In this document: one piece after another, positions 47,326 to 58,867 of the stretch
Position numbering within the stretch: the stretch's first letter is position 1
Layout of the letters: every line of letters starts with the position of its first letter
DNA from: Rhyacophila brunnea
Lineage: Eukaryota > Arthropoda > Insecta > Trichoptera > Rhyacophilidae
DNA length: 64,000 bases
NCBI GenBank assembly: GCA_022495005.1
Contig: JAGYXB010002071.1
Location: 802,440-866,439, forward strand
Reading direction: 5' to 3'
Notes under the pieces: generated by a model
The model's input: the letters and a program-made list of their open reading frames with translations, nothing else
Database searches by the model: none
What the model was told of the DNA's origin: nothing
Position numbers and translations under genes: made by a program

Positions 47326-50226
47326 TTTTTTCAGTTTTTTTATTTGGAATTTGCTTTTTAACGAGATTTTTCCTGTCCCATCAACGTTACACATAAAAAA
47401 AATATTCGTCGAAAATCCGAATGATATTCCCGATTATACCAGGAGCTTTATATCGCCAGTCCTACAATTTCTTTCATGTGCCAGCAGACTTTTCGCACGT
47501 TCAATACGTGGTACACGTACCTATCATAAGTTCATCGTCGCTGAATTCTATACGAATATAACTACTACTTATCTCTCTAACAGAACATTTTTTGTGAAAA
47601 ATAACTTAAATTTACCGAAAAAAACTACAATATTAACTACGAGTTCAGTGAACTGAAGTTTATTTGCCAAGTTTTTTTTGACATTTTCCTATATCCACTG
47701 AATATTGCGCACTACGAAACGTTCTGTGTATGCAAAAATATCGTCTGGGATTTTTGTTTAAACTGTTCATTCGTTTTTCGAGATAATCTACAGACAAAAC
47801 GACAAACACGACAATTGAAGTTGTGCAGTGACGTCCTACAATTAAAAAAAAACATTAATTGCATTAACTATTTTGAAATATGTACACGCTAACATGAATC
47901 TCTACCTAATTTCGGCTATTTATATTTAAATTGCCACTGTTATATTTTTTAAATGCATTATAAAAACCATACTAATCTACACCATATTTGAGCCCAATCA
48001 AGTGTAACCGACGTAGAATGTGGACATATTCTAGGTCTAAAAGCGAGATGGTGTTGGTATATTATACATATTACCGATATAATAAATTATCGTCTGTATA
48101 CGCATCGAGTTGTCGAGCAGAAAAACCCCTTCTGATTTTCCGCTACTGCGAATCGCGAATCAGTGACACACGTGCAGACAGATTATTTACAAAAGAGGGG
48201 CAGGTGCAACGGTCACCCACGCAGTTTTCAGCGAACGCCGTTGTGTACTTTCATCGTATATCTTGCAAATATTTTCTAACCAAGGACATAGACATGCTTA
48301 TATTATGTATAGCAATTACGTTTATAGTTTTTAGTCATATGTTTCATATTATAATATAACGCATGGAAATTTTGACATGGAATTAAACTTGACCTCTGAG
48401 CTAAACATAGCATGATTGACGCGTCTGACAAAATTCACGCAAAGGATTCTTTTCACGATAATAGTCCGGGCGAATTGCGATAATAATTTATTTATCAGAG
48501 ATCTAAGTTCATTGAAGTAAATAAAAAGCGAAATAATAATTTTAATAGTTTCGTAATATTATTATGATATACTTAGTAAGTGTACACAGTAAGAATATTC
48601 CTTCAATTTCGTCCATTTTTCGACGGAAATTTTATTGTAAATTGGTTAAATTTTAAAATATATAAGTTATAGCTGTTTTTTTAAAACATCTAAATTCTCT
48701 CTCACACACACATTTATATATATATAGAGATCTTTCAAAAGATTCATATTATTTTGTTTTATTCATTAGACGTTGGCTATTTTTGTCTGGTTGGATTTAC
48801 GTGAAAATTTACTTTTGTGTCGTCATCAGCCAATATAATATGCAATTCTGTAATAAAATAATCATGTACATAATAAATAATCCTAAATAAGGTAATACTG
48901 GTCATTAAAAACTAAAAATAATCTGAAAGTCGAAAATTATTTCTTTCAGATTCGGGGAATATGTAAACGGGGGGTATGAAAAAGTTAAAGAAGCTCTGCT
49001 CTAACCCACGCTTCATAATATTTCTTTCAAAGCGGTCTTGCAAATATTTGCTTACTAAAGAATGAGATGCCCTGCAATTATCGCAGTTAAAAGATTCACC
49101 GGCAAAAAGACTAAGCTAATATTATGCATATGCAACAGAACGCGAGTGTATTTTAGGACGTCGCGGCGCCGACGGCATTATTCTGGCGTCGGAAAATTTT
49201 ACTCTAAAACGTATGACAACAATGCTTCGACTTATTATGTGCTTTTTCGAAATTAATTCGTGTTGAAAGTCGTCATTTACAATAATCAATTTCGTACATC
49301 TCATAAAATAGTCATAATTATTACGATGTACTTTTTGTTTTCTGGCGGTACTGCCTGGACTCGATCTTGGTCATCTCAATCAGACTGTTTCATTCTGCTC
49401 AATATCCTGCTCTTCTTAAGTATAATCAATCCATCGATGTCACAATTTTCCTATGGCCCATCTTCCTTCTGGGCCACTAAATGTAAGGCGCTTCATCGGT
49501 GATGATTCACTCTTGAATCGACTAAAAGTAGAAAGGAACTCAACTTCGTTCGATTCAAGTTACAAGTTGATCAACTTGGTTGAAATATTATGACTGCCGC
49601 TTATCAATTTATTTTCAAATGTCATTCGACATATAGTTGAACGTCAAAAATCGCTATATGAGAACGCGCCACACGTGTAAAAATTTCATAGATATTTTCT
49701 AATTTAACACCAATTAGGTATCGTGTATAAATACTGTATGTAACAAAGTCTTTAAATAGCTAGTTGTATTATTTTCAATAATATGGATCTTACATTCTTA
49801 AATCTTGTGCGCATGGAATATTGAATAAAATAATAATAATCAACCGTAGAAAAATACAACACCTTTTTCGCCTCGGGATACGGTTGATTAACGTTGCGCG
49901 CACACATGAGAACATATAGAATCTAGCTAGACGTTAGGTATCTGAGTTGCAGCCCAGATTTTTCAGATGACATTTCAGGGACGGGCGTGAAAAATGTGTA
50001 TCATGTAGGTATTTATCATTTCCCGCACTTCACGCCGCTATACTCCGGATCGCGTATCACCACATCACATACCCATGTACAAACCATCCCGTATATGTAC
50101 ACACTGGCTGCGACTGGAAACTTCTACTGGTTTGCATGTGCGCGTTCGCCAAGACCGGGTGAGATATGGGGCAGATTTGGTCGGAGGGGTTACATAATTG
50201 CGGTGTCATTGAAGACTACTACAGTT
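47326..50226. other. No supported gene
   Basis: Open frames at 47294-47656 and 47988-48359 (120 and 123 codons) have no recognisable domains. A GC-richer patch at 48130-48250 and another at 49130-49200 are unexplained. A scrap near 49340-49490 on the minus strand hints at a RWID-type retrotransposon end but is too broken to call. Confidence 0.35.
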
Positions 50227-50379
50227 GAGGCGGTCAGAGCAGAAATGGCATAACCCACAAAAATCTCTAAACCGAGTTAACCATTGGAAGAGGTTCCAGA
50301 GATAATATGGAACCTTTTCCAATGGTTAACTCCGTTTAGACATTTTTGTGGGTTACGCCACTTCTGCTCTGACCGCCTC
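50227..50379. repeat. 153-bp near-perfect hairpin
   Basis: GAGGCGGTCAGAGCAGAA at the left pairs with TTCTGCTCTGACCGCCTC at the right. Pairing continues through AACCCACAAAAAT and AACCATTGGAA to a loop of only a few bases near 50303. No target duplication is obvious. A MITE or a hairpin-RNA locus are the options. Confidence 0.65.
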
Positions 50380-51872
50380 GGTTATACACTACTATTTTTG
50401 TTTTTTAATGGGAATTTTTGGACTTACGCGTTGGCAACAGTATGGCAATGAAAAAACACTATATAAATTGTTCCAAATATTGGGATTCGAATCCGCGAGC
50501 TTCTAGCCGCCCATTCGCAAGTGGTGGGTACCTACTAGGTACCTACTTAAATACATAATTAGCCCTATATCGCTTTAGTCTCGTACAGCAGGGCAAACAT
50601 AAACAAGCAAGCTCGCATACGTGAAGATAATTCTTTGAATACTGTAAATGTGGAACATTTTAACGGGTTTCTGCTCTTCGCTCATTTGTATGTAATGCCT
50701 TCGTTTACAGATAAACATCGTTACGTTCATTATATCTGGGAAAATCGATTAGACGCAGCCGACAGTAAAATAACATTATTTATTCCACCCACAAAAAAAC
50801 ATTTCCCTTTGGAACGGTCTTTACAAAAAAAAATAACAACTATTGAATTTTATTTCCAGCGGGAAAACATGAAATTCAAATTCATAGCGTCACCAGCATA
50901 AAAGAAAACTCGACAATAAATCAACGAATTAAATTCGTATCTGCGAAGGTATATGATTACACATGTAATCGGGGCGGTAAAACAAAATTTCGGTTCCGAA
51001 AGTGTGCCCAGGCTATAAATTATTTTTATTGCTAATGAATTTGTGACCCCCGGCCTAACACATAACTGGACAACGGACTAATGGCCGATGCTACAATCAT
51101 TGTACGTGTACCTTTTGCTCCCGACGTCCCCACGTAGCTCCCGCGGTGACTTGCAAAAGGTGAACCCTAATAACAATAACGGTAAAAGACTTGAATAATA
51201 AATAACGTTATGAATAAGACAAATGGAACCCAACACGAGTATGTACCTACTTTGCACGTGTTGCAAATAATTACATAGGAATTAATTCCATCGTTTTCGT
51301 ATGAGACCGGTAGTTTGTAGGAAAACACTCGTACGAACGTATATTCGCCGAAAACATCAGCCCGATTAACAAATGACAGAAAAGATTTAAGTCGGATAGA
51401 AATTTGCCAAAATGGTAATTTGTACGAATTTAAAAAATAAAAAAACATTTTTTTCAAATAATTTTCTCAAAAATCTTCATTTATTGAGAGATTAGAATAA
51501 AGAATTGAACATTAATTCGAAAAAAATATTTGATTCTCATTGCATGCATTCTAAAAGCCCCCTTGACTATGGTCTTTATTAAAAGCAATGCAATTTTAAA
51601 TCATTCAAGATGGCAACAAATATGTAAGCAGGTACGATGCTCCCCATAATTATTATTCAATTACCCAAATTAACGTAGGTAAAAATTATTGGTACTATCT
51701 TTACGACAGTTCGATAATGTGGTTTCTATACAATACCGTGTCGGTACTGACAACAACATATTATTATCATAGAAAACATCCGGTTCTCAAAAAGTATCAC
51801 ATGCAAATTCTTTCGGTATCACGTAGGTACTTTACTTACTTTTTCGATATGACAACTTTAGTCTCCGGTAAA
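50380..51872. other. No gene; one SINE-like B box
   Basis: On the minus strand at about 50470-50530 a GGATTCGAATCCC B box is preceded by tRNA-like GGGCGGCTAG text, probably a SINE fragment. The rest is featureless. Confidence 0.4.
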
Positions 51873-51874
51873 TA

Positions 51875-53174
51875 CGAGGGTGGGTCAATAAGTCCTTAGA
51901 AAAGCCGACAGGTGGCGCGACTAGTACTGTAAGCGGTTTGTTTTCATGCAGCGGCACTACCGATTCAGTATGCTGCGAAGTTTCAATCAGATTGGTCGGG
52001 TTGTTGTGTGTTTCTCGTACATTTTTAAAAAAATTTGCTTGTGGAAAATGGAAAAATGGAAAATGGAGAAAATTGAGTTTAGAGCTGTTATTAAACATTT
52101 TAATATAAAAGGGTTAAACGAAATAAAAAATGAGTTGGATTTAGTTCACGGCATATCTGCTCCTTCACTTGCAACTATTTATAACCACGCTCAGGACGTC
52201 CTGTAGAGGTGACTACACCAGAAATGATCAATAAAATCCACGATATGGTATTAAGTGACCGAAGATTAAAGTTGAGTGAGATAATTGAGGTTACAGGGAT
52301 CTCAAAAGGTAGCGTCATTTCTATTTTACATGACAAATTGGGCATGAAAAAAATTTCTGCAAGATGGGTGCCGCGTTTGCTCACAGTCGACAATAAACGC
52401 AATAGGGTGGTGGCCTCTAAAGCCCTGTTGTCGCTCATGCAACGCAATCCGGATGAATTTTTTCGTCGCTTTGTGACTGTAGATGAAACATGGATACACC
52501 ACTATACTCCCGAGACGAAAGAACAGTCAAAGCAGTGGATTGCGAAAGGCGAACCATGTCCAAAGAAGGCGAAACCGTAAAATCAGCTGGTAAGGTTATG
52601 GCCATGTCCAAAGAAGGCGAAAACCGTAAAATCAGCTGGTAAGGTTATGGCTACTGTATTTTGGGATGCACGTGGAATTATTTTCATTGACTATTTGGAA
52701 AAAGGAAGAACAATAACAGGGGATTATTATGCATCTTTATTGGACCAGCTAAAAAACAAAATTGAAGAAAAACGGCCTCATTTAAACAGGAAAAAAAATC
52801 CTCTTTCATCAGGACAATGCCCGTGTTCACACATGTTTACGATCAATGGCTAAAATTGAAGAATTGAAGTTCGAATTGGTCGACCACCCACCGTATTCGC
52901 CAGATTTAACCCCCAGTGACTTTTTCCTTTTCCCAAACTTAAAAAAATGGCTAAGTGCACAACGTTTTTTTTCAAATGAAGAAGTCATCGATCGGACAAA
53001 TGCTTATTTTGAGGACCTTCCGAAAACTTATTTTTCTGACGGTTTAAAAAAAATTGAGAAACGTCTAACCAAGTGTATTGAGCTCCAAGGAGATTATGTT
53101 GAGAAATAAAAAAAAAATACAAAAATAAAAACTGTTTTAATGCTTTTTTCTAAGGAATTATTGACCCACCCTCG
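51875..53174 (+). mobile_element. Mariner element, copy 2 (defective)
   Basis: Same terminal repeats as copy 1, flanked by TA (51873-51874 and 53175-53176). About 1300 bp long and nearly identical to copy 1 apart from a few indels. The intact ends could still be recognised by transposase from copy 1. Confidence 0.93.
52048..53109 (+). pseudogene. Mariner transposase pseudogene, copy 2
   Basis: Relative to copy 1 it carries a 6-bp in-frame loss in the first helix-turn-helix. A 46-bp deletion near 52186, between AAC repeats, removes the NWLNEFKRG segment. A direct duplication of about 48 bp (52554-52601 and 52602-52650) follows the GEPCPKKAK segment, and there is a one-base A insertion in the run before CCTCTTTC near 52800. 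The frame is broken at least three times. The coding text of all three catalytic Asp regions is still present. Confidence 0.9.
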
Positions 53175-53204
53175 TATCATCGAAAGGGACCAGTAAGTAA
53201 TAGT

Positions 53205-53850
53205 ATTTGTGGGCCTAGACAGCATAACTCAGTGTCAATGTGGAAAAAACCAAATATATTATCTTATCTGCCCGCACCATGATGCTCTTAGGGTCCGCAA
53301 CAGCACTTTTGAGAGGGTCGAGAAATTCGTGTACATGGGGTCCTCCATTAAGAGTGAGAATAGTCTAGAAATCAAAATTATAAGAAGAATTGTGTTAGCC
53401 AACAAGTTTCGCTTCAGTATAATTCAAAGGCATTGAACTGATATCTACTTGAAATGAATTTTGTAGAAAACACTAATAAAACTAGTTTAGGCTTGGAGAC
53501 CAGGTGCATGACCAAAATCATGGAAATAGTGTCTGGCTCATTTGAGCGGAGCATTCTGCGTGGTATATTCGGACTTATCAATGACATAGTTGGGATGGAG
53601 ACGAAGATGCAATTAATAGCTGTAAGAGGGGGGCCACATATCGTACAATCCATCAAAGGCCGCTTTAGATGGTTTGGCTAATTACATAAGATGGACGAGT
53701 CACGTATGACAAATAAATTGACATTCAGGAAGCCGGAGACTTTGGGCGTCCTAAACTGGAGCGGCTCTAGACAGACCTGAATAAAGGCAGATGCTGGAGG
53801 AGGCCAATATACACATAGGGTTATAGCGCCAGGAAGAGAAAATAAATGAT
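53205..53850 (+). pseudogene. RTE-like retrotransposon, C-terminal reverse transcriptase relic
   Basis: Plus-strand frames give NVEKTKYIILS, then ALRVRNSTFERVEKFVYMGS, IIRRIVLANKFRFS, then after a gap FERSILRGIFGLINDIVGME, a GRFRWFG segment and MDESRMTNKL. This order (post-palm YLGS-like motif, ANKC/F segment, RRIFGP segment, WxGH-like segment) is the standard C-terminus of RTE-like elements. Frameshifts and a missing middle show it is dead. It lies between mariner copies 2 and 3. Confidence 0.7.
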
Positions 53851-54279
53851 ATAAGACGACACGTTTTTCGCGCACATATCTTTATATGTAGTGACTCAAA
53901 TATGAGATAAATAAATTTTATAAAATCATCATTAATTATTACCAAGTAAACGCTGAATATATAGAAATGATTAATTGAAAGCCTTTATAGATTTACACTG
54001 CTAAAAGTTATCAAGATAATCAATCATAATTATTGAATTTCGGTTCACACAGTAAAATCTTTTAAACCTGATTAGTCGCGTAATTAACCTTTTCAGAGAC
54101 GAAACATTCTTCCTCTCAAGAAAGTTAGACATGGCGCTCGAAGTATTCAACGTATGAGCGAATCAATCAATCGAAATTATACGAATTATAATGCCACGAA
54201 TTATTATAATATCAAGAGTACGTCGAACACAGCCATTAACCAGTTCAGTACTTTGGAAATTTATTTAATAAAATAGGCC

Positions 54280-54426
54280 TACATAGAGGCTGTTTTAACA
54301 GATTTTTGTTTTCATGAGAATTAATGTTCGCCACTTGCTCAACCTATTACACATCCATACTCCGGGGCGCGGGATTCGAACCCAGCACTATAAGCCGACA
54401 CGTTACCGCTCGGCCATCGTGGGCGC
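54280..54426 (-). repeat. SINE-A copy with clear tRNA-like head
   Basis: On the minus strand: CCCACGATGGCCGAGCGGTA (A box), CGGCTTATAGTGCTGG, the exact B box GGTTCGAATCC, then GGTTGAGCAAGTGGC. The A-box context GGCCGAGCGG is typical of Ser/Leu-type tRNAs. The tail is shortened compared with 47101-47325. Confidence 0.7.
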
Positions 54427-54825
54427 ATAATATGAAAATATTATTTATTGAAGATTTAACAATTTAGCATTTTTCTTAATATCATAAATCATAAATCAAC
54501 TTAGTAATGTCGTTATTTTGACGGTAGTCGTTTATTAATTTGAAACATCATATAGCGTAGTTATTAAGAATTATTTTCAAGAGAAAATCTGTAGCGTAAT
54601 TGATTAAAAGCACTCACCCGGATAATGAAAGATCCGAAATATTGATTAACATATTTTTTTCAAACGAGGCTTCCCACACTAGTATAATTATAATAAAACT
54701 ATAGAAATGAATATGTACACCTAATTTATGATGTGACAATGGTGTGCTAAAGATCCCTTCTATCGATCAATGGGATGTTAGTTAGACCAATAATGACACG
54801 TTGACTCGTTTGATATACCAACATA

Positions 54826-56108
54826 CGAGGGTGGGTCAATAATTCCTTAGAAAAAAGCATTAAAACAGGTTTTATTTTTGTATTTTTTTTTTATTTCTCA
54901 ACATAATTTCCTTGGAGCTCAATACACTTGGTTAGACGTTTCTCAATTTTTTTTAAACCGTCAGAAAAATAAGTTTTCGGAAGGTCCTCAAAATAAGCAT
55001 TTGTCCGATCGATGACTTCTTCATTTGAAAAAAAACGTTGTCCACTTAGCCATTTTTTTAAGTTTGGGAAAAGGAAAAAGTCACTGGGGGCTAAATCTGG
55101 CGAATACGGTGGGTGGTCGACCAATTCGAACTTCAATTCTTCAATTTTAGCCATTGATCGTAAACATGTGTGAACACGGGCATTGTCCTGATGAAAGAGG
55201 ATTTTTTCCTGTTTAAATGAGGCCGTTTTTCTTCAATTTTGTTTTTTAGCTGGTCCAATAAAGATGCATAATAATCCCCTGTTATTGTTTTTCCTTTTTC
55301 CAAATAGTCAACGAAATAATTTCACGTGCATCCCAAAATACAGTAGCCATAACCTTACCAGCTGATTTTACGGTTTTCGCCTTTCGCAATCCACTGCTTT
55401 GACTGTTCTTTCGTCTCGGGAGTATAGTGGTGTATCCATGTTTCATCTACAGTCACAAAGCGACGAAAAAATTCATCCGGATTGCGTTGCATGAGCGACA
55501 ACAGGGCTTTAGAGGCCACCACCCTATTGCGTTTATTGTCGACTGTGAGCAAACGCGGCACCCATCTTGCAGAAATATTTTTCATGCCCAATTTGTCATG
55601 TAAAATAGAAATGACGCTACCTTTTGAGATCCCTGTAACCTCAATTATCTCACTCAACTTTAATCTTCGGTCACTTAACACCATATCGTGGATTTTATTG
55701 ATCATTTCTGGTGTAGTCACCTCTACAGGACGTCCTGAGCGTGGTTCATCCTTTGTTGATGTACGACCACGTTTAAATTCATTTAACCAGTTATAAGTAG
55801 TTGCAAGTGAAGGAGCAGATATGCCGTGAACTAAATCCAACTCATTTTTTATTTCCTTTGCTGTTAACCCTTTTATATTAAAATGTTTAATAACAGCTCC
55901 TAAACTCAATTTTCTCCATTTTCCATTTTTCCATTTTCCACAAGCAATTTTTTTTTTTGAATGTACGAGAAACGCACAACAACCCGACCAATCTGATTGA
56001 AACTTCGCAGCATACTGAATCGGTAGTGCCGCTGCATGAAAACAAACCGCTTGCAGTACTAGTCGCGCCACCTGTCGGCTTTTCTAAGGACTTATTGACC
56101 CACCCTCG
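54826..56108 (-). mobile_element. Mariner element, copy 3 (defective, inverted)
   Basis: Minus-strand copy of about 1283 bp with both terminal repeats and TA on each side (54824-54825 and 56109-56110). It points toward copy 2, 1.65 kb away. Confidence 0.93.
54891..55934 (-). pseudogene. Mariner transposase pseudogene, copy 3
   Basis: Compared with copy 1, there is a one-base insertion in the EFRAVIKHF region near 55900. A 20-bp deletion lies between AAGGCGAA repeats near 55375. A one-base loss occurs near 55320 and another in the A-run near 55206. Each of these four changes shifts the frame. The catalytic-region text remains recognisable, including the DETW and SPDLAPSD segments. Confidence 0.9.
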
Positions 56109-56112
56109 TATT

Positions 56113-56280
56113 ATGATACGATGGTTCTGATCACGATGGCGATGCATTGACATCTCGGTTTCTGGTTCGATTCCCGACGATGACACAATACCTACATATC
56201 TGTGATTTTCTCAAGCCAAGTTTCACTGTTACTACTATAATACTACTGTAATCGGGCTTCGTAGTCTGTTTTAGTGTCAG
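56113..56280 (+). repeat. SINE-B copy 3
   Basis: Tail-less head with GGTTCGATTCCC (B box), then TCTGTGATTTTCTCAAGCC and a TACTACTGTAATCGGGC segment comparable to the 3' part of copy 1. It abuts the right side of mariner copy 3. Confidence 0.55.
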
Positions 56281-56705
56281 TAAGTTTAAATTTGACCGCG
56301 TGATGCATTTATCTATCGACCGATATAATATGTAATGAATGGTTTACCACTGGTTGAATAAATTAAATAAAAAATAAACAAACGGGCAAAACTGTAGGCC
56401 CAGTGTTAAAGATAAATCAATAACCTCAATTTCGTCAAATTTTTCCTATTATATCTATTCATCAAAAAAGCGGCATGGCCGCTCGGTAACTCCTGCTTAT
56501 GGTTGAACTAACTTTTATCATGTCAGTTACTTACAATCAACTGCTGGATAAAAGTCTCTAATTACTGTATATTATAGTATTGATCATTAATATTTCATTG
56601 CCACACTCTTCTGCTAAACTTGATTATCTCCTCGAGGACTCTTGGTCACCCTTTAGATCTTTCAACTGCATGTTTTCGCTTTTATTTGTTGCCTTAACCA
56701 TTTTT

Positions 56706-57066
56706 GAAGTTATACTTCTTTTGGGGCGTTTGGTAAAGAGTGAAATTGAGAGCTGCGCGCGCACACCGTTCCGAAAGTGCGCGACAGTATGGAGCTAGCT
56801 GCGAATCAGTCAGCTGTATACAAACGCAAGTTTGATAGTACACTTGTTCCGTTGCCCAGGCAACGAATTTATTACTGTCGGCGATTTGCAATTCCTTACG
56901 TAAACAAACGATTAAACGTCAGAGTGACAGTTGTTACTTTAAAAATGAAAACAATAAGAAATAATTATATAATTTAGTAATAAAAGTTTAAGTGTATAGA
57001 AATAAACCAACGCGCTCCAATAAGTGGACCTTTTTCTTGAGTGTGTAATTTAACAAGATAATTAAG
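56706..57066 (+). repeat. Partial copy of the 62.8-kb foldback element
   Basis: Begins GAAGTTATACTTCTTTTGG like the terminus at 62785. It then carries GTTCCGTTGCCCAGGCAACG, TACGTAAACAAACGATTAAA, and CTTGAGTGTGTAATTTAACA, all present in reverse orientation at 62850-63030. Non-coding. Confidence 0.6.
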
Positions 57067-57373
57067 GGGGGACATGCTCGTCGAAACCGCAAAGGGGTAA
57101 AGTACTTGACAGATGTGAATATGATTGGTTAACTCTGACATGTAGGTACTATTTTATAACTAATATTTCTTGATTAAATATTTTATGATCAACAGAATTA
57201 CGAAATATGGATCAGTTTTGCACTTTTTTTCCAAAGCAGTAATCAATATTGTTTTATTAGTCTGTTATTTACCGGAATATTTGCGTCTGTACGAAATATG
57301 GACTCAATATAGAATCATTATGATCTTTAATTTGTGAACGTCTTTTAACATTTAGTTGACAGAGATCACTATT

Positions 57374-57733
57374 GCGTCAATAACATTGAGCTTTTTTACA
57401 AGCTGTTTGTTGGCGAATTTAAAAGCGGGCGATTCAGCTACTGCGATTGTCATGATGACACACAAAACTTTCCATTCGATGAGAAGGCAACAAGCTAGCG
57501 ACTATTTTGACAGAACGTAGTTCGTTTTTTTTACCAGGAGGTCGCTACTGCGTAGTAGGCTCACACGCCGGCGTGTAGCGTGTAAAGTTACCGGTTTTCA
57601 ACTTTTCTCGATAGATTGTTTACAATCTTCTTGTTAGCATGTTCGATGATGACACTGGAAGACTTTACAGGCAGATTGTAAATTTGCAAAACAAGCAGCT
57701 CATAAAATAGGTAGCTCAATGTCATCGACGCTT
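57374..57733. repeat. Foldback repeat, copy 1
   Basis: Ends GCGTCAATAACATTGAGC and GCTCAATGTCATCGACGC are inverted. The interior (GACTATTTTGACAGAACG, GCCGGCGTGTAGCGTGTAAAG) matches the larger foldback at 63183-63686 in reverse orientation. Most of one arm is deleted here. Confidence 0.65.
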
Positions 57734-57845
57734 AACGTCAGTGAACTGAATTTACTACGCGAAAACATATTTCTTTGAAAATGCTGGCATCTGTATAACC
57801 GCCGCCTTGTTTTACAATGTAATTAATTATTAGTCAGGTACCCAC

Positions 57846-57938
57846 TTGTGAATAATTATTAGACATCGGCCCAGTGGAGCAAACGCCGAAGCCTTCAATC
57901 GGAAGACAGTTTCCATCGATGTCAGGTTTGACATCAAC
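57846..57938 (-). CDS. Host gene, coding exon 2 (function unknown)
   Basis: Minus-strand exon with a strong acceptor (TTTGTTTGTTTGTAG, AG at 57940-57939) and 31 codons in phase 0: VDVKPDIDGNCLPIEGFGVC then STGPMSNNYSQ. The proposed donor is CAA|GTGGGT. Reading through it would add only three residues before a stop, so this could instead be the terminal exon. VKPD resembles a SUMO-attachment motif. It joins exon 1 in phase to give TTIK-VDVK. The protein family is not recognised. Confidence 0.55.
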
Positions 57939-58042
57939 CTACAAACAAACAAATAGGTAAGTAGGTTTAAGGTTTCAATAGAACGTTTCGAAGATAGAGA
58001 ATGAGTGTAAAAAAAATTCTAATGTAACATTATCAAAATAAC

Positions 58043-58189
58043 CTTAATTGTGGTATCGTCAACAGCTTCTGGTGAAGATCGACCTTTCGGGCTAAGCTGA
58101 TCGATATCTGGTATAATTTTATATTCTATAACACTGCGTTGTGTTTCACCATCTGACGCAGCGTCCAGCGGTTCCTTTTTAATGTCCAT
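58043..58189 (-). CDS. Host gene, first coding exon (function unknown)
   Basis: An ATG in good context (AAAAATGG) opens 49 codons. The frame begins MDIKKEPLDAASDGETQRSV and ends SSPEAVDDTTIK at the donor AAG|GTTATT. IKKEP is a SUMO consensus-like motif, common near the N-termini of insect transcription regulators. That is suggestive only. The acidic, Ser/Pro-rich composition suggests a disordered N-terminus. The 104-nt intron to exon 2 starts GT, ends AG, and preserves phase 0. Downstream exons may lie far to the left, with 21927-22054 as a candidate. Confidence 0.6.
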
Positions 58190-58490
58190 TTTTACAATAA
58201 TTCGATTACCGAAATCTGAAATACTACCTACACAAGATAAGTGTCACAATTTTTAGGTTATGCAAGAATGTCAATCGCTGTAAGTATTGACATACGAGCA
58301 GTAGTTTTGCAAACCGTAATAATCTCTATTACTTATATTAAAATAAAATGAATAACACTGGTCAATTTGTTTAAATTATACTTCTATCGAACGATAATAA
58401 AAATTTTGCATCGTGCGAGTGGCGGAACGGTAACAATGCGGAAAACAGAAGTAAACAAGATGGCGTCGCAACGCACAATGCAATTAGGGA
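58190..58490 (-). promoter_or_regulatory. Probable 5' UTR and promoter of the host gene
   Basis: This lies immediately upstream of the first coding exon. At 58457-58465 the plus strand has AAGATGGCG, the YY1/Pho-like core-promoter word often near start sites of housekeeping genes. It is set in a GC-richer patch (58400-58500). No TATA box is evident. The role is inferred from position and motif. Confidence 0.35.
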
Positions 58491-58867
58491 CGTCAAAAAG
58501 TATTGATAGGTTAGATACTGGTATCGTTACTTTTGTCAATAACGAAATGTCATTCGATGTCGCTACCTAATCCCTAGTTGTAATATTTTAACGCCAATAA
58601 TTGGCGTTTGTCAAAATTCTATCTAATTTCAAACTCTTTTCAGCATGTATGTAGGTACGACATTTTTTAACACTATAACAAGACGAAACACCCCTAGTCA
58701 GTTGTATACATATTGTCTGTCATTTTAATATTACTGTCACTTGGTACAAAACGGCACTTAATGCCTATTTAAAAAATAATCATGCTGCCTCTTACACTCA
58801 AAAGTTTTTTTTGAATATCCACAGAAGATGTAATATATTTTTTAGCTCTACATTATTTAATTTACTA

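Noticed and set aside
49340..49490. Possible RTE-like C-terminal scrap on the minus strand
   Set aside because: Only a short RWID-type word is visible and several stops interrupt it.
55482..55796. 104-codon plus-strand frame, also seen at other mariner copies
   Set aside because: It is the antisense shadow of the mariner transposase gene and recurs in all three copies for that reason.
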